This document shows positions 55,900 to 64,000 of a stretch of 64,000 nt of DNA, one piece after another. The position numbers were made by a program, and so were the translations under genes. Below the pieces are notes generated by a model. The model was not told where the DNA came from and ran no database searches. It was given only the letters and a program-made list of their open reading frames with translations. The first letter of the stretch is position 1. Each line of letters opens with the position of its first letter. The DNA is from Sipunculus nudus (lineage: Eukaryota > Annelida > Sipuncula > Golfingiida > Sipunculidae): assembly GCA_026874595.1 (NCBI GenBank), contig CM049316.1:17503839-17567838 (forward strand). Direction: 5' to 3'.

Positions 55900-58800
55900 C
55901 CAAAACTGAAGATGATGCATCTTGAACCTGTTGATTTTGATGCATGTTCAACTTGTTGTTTTAACCTGTTGATTTTATTCGACTGTACGTTTTATGTTCA
56001 AATACCTTGAATACTATGACTCGGAGAGCGGGGAGGGGAGAGGTGGGGGACACAGTCATTGGCACATTTTTTGGGCTCGATATAATAAGCACTGGAGGAC
56101 CCCTAGCTCCCAACCGTCGTTTTGAAAAAAATACCTTATCACTAATCAAATTAATTTTTCATTCTGAGTGCCTACTTTATCCAAAATATTAAGTTTATTT
56201 TCTCTCAAAAATGCCTTAAATATAACTTTTCAAACATTTCGTAGCTTCTCTTTTTATGGGTACCAATGGAAACGGGACGCTTAAAAACCAGTCTCTGATA
56301 AAAGAGTGCATTTGGAATATTTGAGACGTCGCGAGAGCAACATCCCTGAAGTTGTGTAATGTTTAATGTCAAAAATATACTTTCCATCGTGCGGATCAAA
56401 CCAGCTGGTCAGCCGAGTCGCATATCAGTTTTATTGAACAAACTCATTATTTTTAATCTGCGTTTTGATGCCCGTGCAGTATGGATCTTAACGAACTGCT
56501 ACTTTTTGTCTGTCGATCTATATTTGCTTGTCCACATAATATTTCAAACAATTATTCAATCCGCTGTAAAAGTCAATCACATAACTTTTAATCAAAATTT
56601 CAAATTGGTGATCATTCCGTAAAATTATAATAAAACTCTTTCCGAACTTTTTCTTTAGATTGTGTAGACAAGCAACTAGAGGGCACAGGAATATTTTAAA
56701 GACGTCGTCGACAGCGAGTGAGGTATTGACATCATCATGCCATAACGGAAGTGCGGTGTTGTCATAATAAAGAACGTATTACAAGATGGGTTTTTGATTT
56801 CATTATAAAAGTCTCTCCAGCCATGCGCAATAAACAAAGGGATATATGGGAGGATATACTTTTTATCGGAAATCGGTATGCGGTCCTTATATGCTGACCT
56901 GTCTTATCTCCCATGATTTTTGTGAATATGTGTACAATTTTTTTTATTTTTCAATTAATGTTTGTGGAAGGATGAGTCATAGGTTAAGGACCAAATGATT
57001 CAATTTAGTAAGTGACGGTCTAATTTATAGACAGATCTAGCTGAATGCGAATCCAAGCGTGGGCGGAGGTATGTGCTGTGTATTTTTTTTTTATATAGCT
57101 GTCATCGTCAAGCAAGCGTTTAATCCAGGATTCTTACTGATTTAATCAGATATCCTGTCATACAAAACGAGCTTACTGTGACCGCCTATCAATATCTTAA
57201 TTAGTCTTTACTTCTGACCTTTCAAAACCAGGAATGCTGCGGTCGCATCCCATACCTGGTAATCCATTTCATTCGGTGACATGGAACGGATTATTAGAAA
57301 CGAAATTAGATCGCTTCGTTCGTAATGTGCTACAGGACGCACTATTAGTGTGTGTAGTGAGAAAACAGTGCATAAAGAACTGAACGTATTAAAAATAAAC
57401 ACCATTGTATCAGTAACCGATTGTGCAGACAAAAAATTTATAGGAATGAGGGTCTAAATTCCAGTAAGTATATGAAATTATAGACCATTTAAAAGAAAAT
57501 TATAGGAAATGTGGGGCGTCGGTGGAACACAGCCTCTTAAATATTTCATTGTTGTGTTATGTTTGTTACTGCTTATCAGTTACTAATATAGAAAAAAAAC
57601 TAGTCACCTTTCCAACGGATTGGTACAAAATGAATAAAAAATGCACGTGTTTGCCTGTCCGAGACAAACGAAAAGGCGTTATTACGAATTGAACCCTGCC
57701 TAGTAGAGGGTCATCTCTAATGCTGAGAGTCAATCAGGCTAACAATCGGTGGGTTTGGTTTGAAGGAATGCTGCCTTAGAAATGGACTTTCGTAAATTGT
57801 CATTAATTTTTTTAAGTTTCGCATATCAAGGGAAATTAAAGTTTTTTTTAGAATTACCAAGACAATTCATGCAGTGTCTGTTATTGCCCACTCTCAAACG
57901 TTCTGAAAGATTTATCACAAAGTCGATGCTAATACCCCTTTTACATTACGTAGAGATGACTTATTTAATAATCAGGTCTGACGATTAGTTGCTAAAACAT
58001 TTGTTAACAAAACCAGTATGGTGAACACGCACTGTCCACTCTTTGCTATTATAACCTGAAATATGGTGATCCAATACAGTGCACCGAATTTGTGATACAA
58101 TGAGTGGGCGTAAATTAGAATCAAGCAAAACCATAAAGTAAGTAAACATGTTTTCAATAAAAAAAGTAACAGCAATAAGACAAATCTTGATTCATTCCTT
58201 ATCTTTATTATCCACACTGGTTCTCACACTACAGATATAATAATATGTAACCAAACAATGATATAGATAAATAGGAGTCGTAGCTTGCAATGAGACAATG
58301 TTTCAAAGATGTATAAAGTGTGTATAAAATATGAATCAAATTGCCGCAATAATAGCTACGGTTATCACAGAAAACCTGAGAACACACATACTTTAATATG
58401 TTTATCTAATATGTTATAAAATATTTGGTACATTAACTTATCTTAGTCAGCAAACTGACCATGGCAGATGGTTTTTTGAAAGATTAGTTAGGTATAAAAG
58501 ACACTCTAGTCGGTATATCACTACTTGGTGCCCACAGGTCTTAGTAGCATTTCTACAAATGAGCTGCTTTCCCCCCATTAGTGTGTATATTCACAGATAA
58601 AAAAAGCCCTAAAACCTAATAAAAAAAATACAAGAATTTAATGGAAACAATCTCCGGTAAACACATTTACAATTAAGGGAATATTTTCTTCAATACACTT
58701 GAAACAACTCCAAACTAGCAGTGAAAGCAAACTTATCACTGGTAATCATTCTAATTGGACCTATGGACTCCCTTACATTTAGGAACTAAAAACAGTCTCA

Positions 58801-59280
58801 ACAGTCTTGTACATAGCAAGAGTAGCATTTTTCAGTCTTCAAGCTTCCTAAGAATAAGAACTTCTCATCCAGAAAGCCAAACAATGAAAAAAGTAAATTC
58901 CAAAAGCTTGAAAATATAAATTTTGGCACAAGTTACATGTGGTCGTTCTTTCCCAATTATTACCCTCCAGGACTTCTGCAAAAATTCAGACTTGTAACCC
59001 TAAAGAACCTTTCTTCAGGAAAACTCTATATCACTTGGTATTCAATGACCCTATGTGTTTCAGTTAAAAATATTTATATCAGGAAAATTTAACAAAAATC
59101 TAGTGTTTGAGAATATCATAGGATAAACGAAAAGTGAAATTGAGAAAATCAAAGAAGTGTGATCGAAACTTAATCTTTTCATGAAACCCATTAAGTACAT
59201 ATTCCAAAATGCTAAAAATTAGGTTGGGTTCAAAGGCACGTTTTCATAAATTAGTGCAGTTGGACGATCTTATTTCTTTC
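55900..59280. other. Intergenic, nothing recognised
   Basis: AT-rich sequence between the two minus-strand genes. I see no coding similarity or structured repeats that I can support. Confidence 0.55.
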
Positions 59281-59282
59281 TT

Positions 59283-59288
59283 TTTATT
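59283..59288 (-). promoter_or_regulatory. Candidate poly(A) signal of the CNBD gene
   Basis: AATAAA on the minus strand about 300 bases after the stop codon at 59585. Confidence 0.35.
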
Positions 59289-59369
59289 ACAAATTTTCAA
59301 TAAACGAAAATTTTATAAGAATTATAACTTTCATGAAAGAAATGTCAACTTAAAACTGGAACCTTTTTT

Positions 59370-59387
59370 TTGTGGGGGGGGGGGGGT
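59370..59387. repeat. Poly(G) run
   Basis: A (T)n-G-T-(G)13 tract in the inferred 3' UTR. Similar homopolymer C runs occur in receptor introns at about 18195-18209 and 19630-19655. Confidence 0.85.
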
Positions 59388-59584
59388 CAAAATGAATATG
59401 CAGTGTGCCTGAGAAACTAACCCTTTCTTTGCCTAATAAATAATAATTATAGATGGACCCGATTAACTGGCTAACACTTCCTAAGAAGTTCACTAACACT
59501 GAGACAAGCACAGCTGGTCACTCTATCTCACAACTGCTGTGCAGTGGGTACATGTGGCTTGGGGTAATATAAACCAGGAAAATG

Positions 59585-62500
59585 TCATTTAACCCATTTT
59601 CCACATCCTGGACGTATACCACGTGAGTTGATGACGTTCAGAACAACACCGTGTTTAAACTCGTTCCACTCTCTCTTCAGTTCTTGATTCACATATTCCT
59701 CATGGATGATCTCCTGAAAAGAAGGTAACAAAAACTGTTGTTTAATTTGTTTATATTTGTATATTTTTATAACAAGCAAATAACTAACAGAACTTTTAGA
59801 AGTTAAAGAAGATTTACATTTTTTTTTAATTTGTTATGAAAGGAGCATAGATACTGGTTTGTTTTTTCTTGAGTGGTAATGTATACAACTATTTTATACA
59901 TGTTATCAAGTTTAAGACCTTTGCATTTTGATTTACATTTATTTATTATAAATGGATACACACTAAGGTCTGCACTAAAGGGGTATCAAACATATAAATT
60001 ACACATCATTTAAGTGTTTCTCTACAGACAATCTGTTGACAACATACCTCTGTGAGTTCCCCAAATGTTCGCTTGCTTGAATGCAAAAGCAACTGTACTG
60101 TAGTCTCATCCAGTTCTACAAGGAAAAAAAATCAGTAAATGATCCCTTAATGCAAATGCAAGAAAAATTAGTATGAAGAGAATATTACTGCATATTTATA
60201 AGATATATCTTCAAATCTCCAAAGTTTTTGCTAGCAAATTAATTAATGTATATACCAAAGTCTGATCACAATGTTCCAAAAATCCTGAGAATCTATTTTA
60301 TACCTCTGAAAGTGTTATCTATTACGAAGAATAAAAAAATTCATATCTCGATAAACCTGATTGCCAATTGAAATTAAATTGGTTTCCTTGTTAGTTTGAA
60401 TTCCAAAAGCGTTTTAATACTGAGTAAGGTGAGAGCATATTTGTGTCATCATCTTAATTAATTTTCTACAGCTGAGGTGTCATGCCAACAGGATATTTTA
60501 ATTATATATCCAGCATTGTGTGCCTCTATTTTGAGATAATTCAACATGTGTAATTATGGTCTGTAAGAATATAAATTACCCTGGAGTGCCTGTGGCTCGA
60601 TGATACCTAGCTCCACTGGTGTGGCTGTGATGACGGAACATGTCATTGCTTCATCAGCGATTATGCTGACTTCCCCGAAAGAATCATGGACGCCTAGTTT
60701 TCCCATGACCACCTGTTTATTCCTCTTTTCCTGAAAATCAACAAATGATTAAATCTGATTATAAAATAATAAAGATGCTAAAAAGGCACATAAAGCAAAG
60801 GGTTTCCCGTATGAAGATATATGTTCATACATAATATGAACAAAAAATAAAAAAAGACATGAAAAACATTATATTTTTATTCATTTGTGTTCCCTTATTG
60901 AGAAAATATTAGCTGGTTAAAATTTAGTTTAACCCCCTACTCCACCTAACTTTTGATATATTCTTCTTCTCTTTGCATAGTTCACCCAGTAATATGTCAA
61001 ATATTTTAAAAGCAAACTTAACAAAGTTTCTTAATAAATGTATTCTCATATTTCAATGCTATGTGCTGACTGATTAACTTGGGAAGATTAGTTTTAATTA
61101 TTAGGTCGGCCCAGGTGTTTGGGAGGTATAATTACTGAGTACTTTATACCTTACCTGTTTTCCATTCTGTAACGTGTGAATCACTTCCACTTGTCTTAAG
61201 ACATGGCACTCTCCTGATTTGATGTAGGCCAAGAAGGGAGCCTTCATGCCCTCTGCCACAAGCACTGTAATGTTAAAAAATATACATCATGTAAAAAAAT
61301 ACTTCACACTGCAGCTTAGTTAGGTCCCAATTGCAGCTGGTAGTCTGTTTTCAACACTGTTAAGGTATGGGGTTGCTTGTGATGAAGGTATTTCCGGGGC
61401 TGTTTGTTTTTATTTTGCATTCAAAAGCAGTTTATGTTAATACTTAAAAAGAATTTCATATTAAGTCAAGCCAACCAGAAAATGGATCAAGTCAAACTAG
61501 GTAAAACAGTGAGCCTTCAATGAGGGTGATGCTCTTATGAGAGTTATCTCAGATATATTGTTATGTGCCACTCTCATCCATAGGGACCTACCATAAATTG
61601 TCATTCAGTATTTAATAAAGTATATATTTGTGAAATAATTTGTATTTGTAATGTTAAGTTGTAACATTTAATGAAAGATGGTTGATTTTCCTTGAATTCA
61701 ATACTCCTCACACAAAAAGGTTGATAATTTCTTTTTATGATAATTTGAATTTTGGGTCTACACTTACCAGTAACTTTTTATTCTTGCTATTATAAGCACA
61801 TTATAAGCTTAACATATCATGTTGTGTCCTTATCTTAGATTAAATACACATACTTTAAAGAGACAAACACAGCTGTACCCCAATGTGCCAGTTTCAATTG
61901 GCTGTCTCTGCACATTTTATACTTTCTTTTTAAATACTGGATAATATATGTAACTAACAGGAAAAAAACTATAAAACCACAAATTCTTCTCATAATATAC
62001 TCTTATTATACTAATGAACAATGCTAGGTAAAAACTGTCACCAAAATGGTGCCAAAATCTGTTCTTTCATAATAAGGTTTGATCCTTTAAGCTAGTTCAA
62101 TGCTTAATTGAGAAAATAAAACTCGAGCATTCTCACTGCACTCAGTTTACATATGAGTTGAGTTAGCCTTTTTTAAATTTACATATAAATATAATATAAG
62201 ATGGGGTAATGATTAAGGTGCCAGGCTCATGATCAAGTATGAATCCTGGTAAGACCCCCACCGTACCAAGACCCTTAGGCAAGATCACAAATTGTAAGTG
62301 TGCCTCTGTCCACCCAGCAGTAGAAATGGGTACCAGTAAATACTGGGATGGTAAACTGGGATGGACCTGTGTCCCATCTATGAGGAGTTAAACTTGAAAG
62401 TTGCTTCACGCTACCTAAACCAGGATAAGCTCTGAGCATTATGCTCAGGTATAAAAGCCCATCAAACTTTAACTTATTATATAAGATATTACTGAGACAG

Positions 62501-63746
62501 ATTACTCAGCCATATTAAAAATTTACACAAAACAAGGATTTATAAAATGTTACCTGTGTGAGCAGGATATGATGCCCAACTCATGACCCCTGCCACCTTG
62601 GAGAGGGGCTGCTTTGACCACAGCTTGTAACCCTGACACATCTGTAAAATGCTCATCTTCTCTGATTTGTCTTTCTGTTCAATTTGCTGTAAAGGAACAA
62701 GAAATCCATCCACACATTAATCATTGTACGACCTTAGTGATTCTACATTTATTATGTTCAAAGCACCCCTCATTAATCTGAATAAATAAACCAATATCAA
62801 ATTATAAATATAGTATAAACTGGTTGAACAAATAAATTAAAATTGTATTTTGGGGGGAAAAAGCAGACTGAAATTCCACAAGTATTTGTAAGACCTTGTC
62901 ATGAACCAACACACGTGACTCCATGCTCACATAAACATGTACATAACTAGTTATACATATTGTTAACAGTGTATGTAAAATCAATGTAAAAAATTATCTG
63001 GATGTTTTATTTGCTTTCGAAATTAAATAGAATTTATTGCAGCCACTTTATCCACTTTTCTTCTTTTAATACTAGATTTAAAACAACAAATTAATTTGGA
63101 AATAGTTCATGCAACCTGAAAATAAACACCAATTATAATGTACTTATGTCTTTTCCTTTATCATACCTCAACAACCCGTTTGTAGTCTGATGTTGATATT
63201 TTTAGAAATTCTGTGTTTGGCTCCAAAACCTGGGCAGTTAAGATCCTGAAGAGAAAAAGGGGAAAATGAAATTAAGAAATCCATCTCAAAGAATGAAGTA
63301 TTTTTTTCAGGGTCAGTAAATAGGTTCATTTTTTTTTAGGCAATACAGTTTCAATGTGTCAGTATTTATTACTTATTGATACTCCACTATATTATTCACC
63401 AAACATAAAATGAATGCAGGTATAACATATGGAGTGCTTCAGTTTTTGGGTTCACTTTAAAATGGTCACCTGCCTCAACTCTGCTCAGCCCACAGGATCC
63501 CACATCAGATTTATACACATGTTATATAAAAGTCCAAATGATCTAGCTCTGTACATCTGAACTGAAATATCTTATATGAGCAAAAAATATTACAGCTGTT
63601 TTCAAATTTTCTTTTCTATAGATTTATTTAACAATTAGACTGCATAGAGTATCATAGCCAAAAAAGCTGCTTTTTCTGCATTACCTGCTGTTTGGATCTC
63701 GTCCTTCAACTTTTTCAAGGGTCCCAAAGCACTCTCCTACTGTGAG
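59585..63746 (-). CDS. Cyclic-nucleotide-binding-domain protein, last seven exons (5' end off the window)
   Basis: Minus-strand exons are 63685-63746, 63167-63245, 62554-62686, 61155-61264, 60580-60730, 60048-60115 and 59585-59713. All have GT..AG ends and agreeing phases. They encode 244 residues. Two tandem cyclic-nucleotide-binding folds are visible. The first has LTVGECFGTLEKVEG, then SRILTAQVLEPNTEFLKIST. The second has AYIKSGECHVLRQVEVIHTL, GVHDSFGEVSIIADEAM and VITATPVELGII. The C-terminus is a charged helix (NQELKREWNEFKHGVV) ending GKWVK. The organisation suggests a CNBD1- or CNBD2-like protein rather than a PKA regulatory subunit or channel (no membrane helices, no inhibitor site in what is seen), but the choice of paralogue is uncertain. 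The exon entering at 63746 starts in phase 0. Confidence 0.82.
62195..62475 (+). mobile_element. tRNA-derived SINE, longer copy
   Basis: It starts GGGGTAATGATTAAGGTGCC (degenerate A box), then GATCAAGTATGAATCCTGGT (degenerate B box), AAGACCCCCACCGTACCAAG and AATGGGTACCAGTAAATACTGGGATGG. The tail runs through GCTCTGAGCATTATGCTCAG to AGCCCATCAAACTTT. The central parts match the reverse complement of 24550-24697, so both belong to one family. It is antisense to the CNBD gene, in an intron. Confidence 0.8.
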
Positions 63747-64000
63747 CTATAAAGAAAAATAAATGTTAGTATTTTAAAGTACAAATCATTTAAGTGTATC
63801 ACTGAAACATTCTTAGGCTTTGTAAAGAATAAGTACGTCTTACACAAAAAAGATATTGTCTGTAAAAGCAAACAAAATCTAAAACCTGTGTGCATGTTTA
63901 ATATATATATGTAAAATAACAGTTCAAAGTCTGTGTGTGTATATATATGTAAAAACTGAAAGAGGTATTTAGTGGTACAATGCATCTAGCCTGTCTTCCC

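Overview
The window is animal nuclear DNA: AT-rich, with short exons bounded by GT..AG introns, microsatellites, tRNA-derived SINEs and a non-LTR retrotransposon scrap. The genes (an LDL-receptor class B receptor, an invertebrate CNPase, a cyclic-nucleotide-binding-domain protein, GNAT/YitH-type acetyltransferase fragments) and intronic/intergenic (GGAC)n-tailed repeats suggest a lophotrochozoan, most likely a bivalve mollusc. That assignment is inference; no species can be named from sequence alone.

Layout. (1) 1-9.6 kb: a decayed region with minus-strand fragments of at least two GNAT acetyltransferase-like genes and a truncated L2/CR1-like retrotransposon. (2) 9.6-39.1 kb, plus strand: one very large gene, reconstructed here from 26 coding exons (27 if a candidate exon is included), predicting a protein of about 2587 residues. 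Its order is signal peptide, three YWTD beta-propellers separated by two LRP-type EGF domains, a 674-residue Thr/Pro/Ser-rich mucin-like stalk encoded by one exon, a HYR domain, a sushi-like domain, a segment with a furin-type RRKKR site, an ephrin-receptor-like (GCC2/GCC3) cysteine repeat, one transmembrane helix, and a cytoplasmic tail of about 570 residues built from Gly-Ser and PAQLG-like repeats. Every structural module is flanked by phase-1 introns. (3) 39-48.6 kb: intergenic sequence full of tandem and dispersed repeats. (4) 48.66-51.47 kb, minus strand: a two-coding-exon 2',3'-cyclic-nucleotide 3'-phosphodiesterase (CNPase)-like gene of 499 residues with an N-terminal P-loop kinase-like domain and a 2H phosphoesterase domain. 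(5) 51.5-59.5 kb: intergenic. (6) 59.585-63.746 kb and beyond the right edge, minus strand: the last seven exons of a protein with two tandem cyclic-nucleotide-binding domains.

The three main genes do not obviously form a pathway. The most interesting item is the large receptor: I know of no described family with LRP-like propellers, a mucin stalk, an SVEP1-like HYR/sushi/GCC2 block and a Gly-Ser repeat tail. Exon models rest on splice consensus, phase agreement and domain continuity; no transcript data were available.
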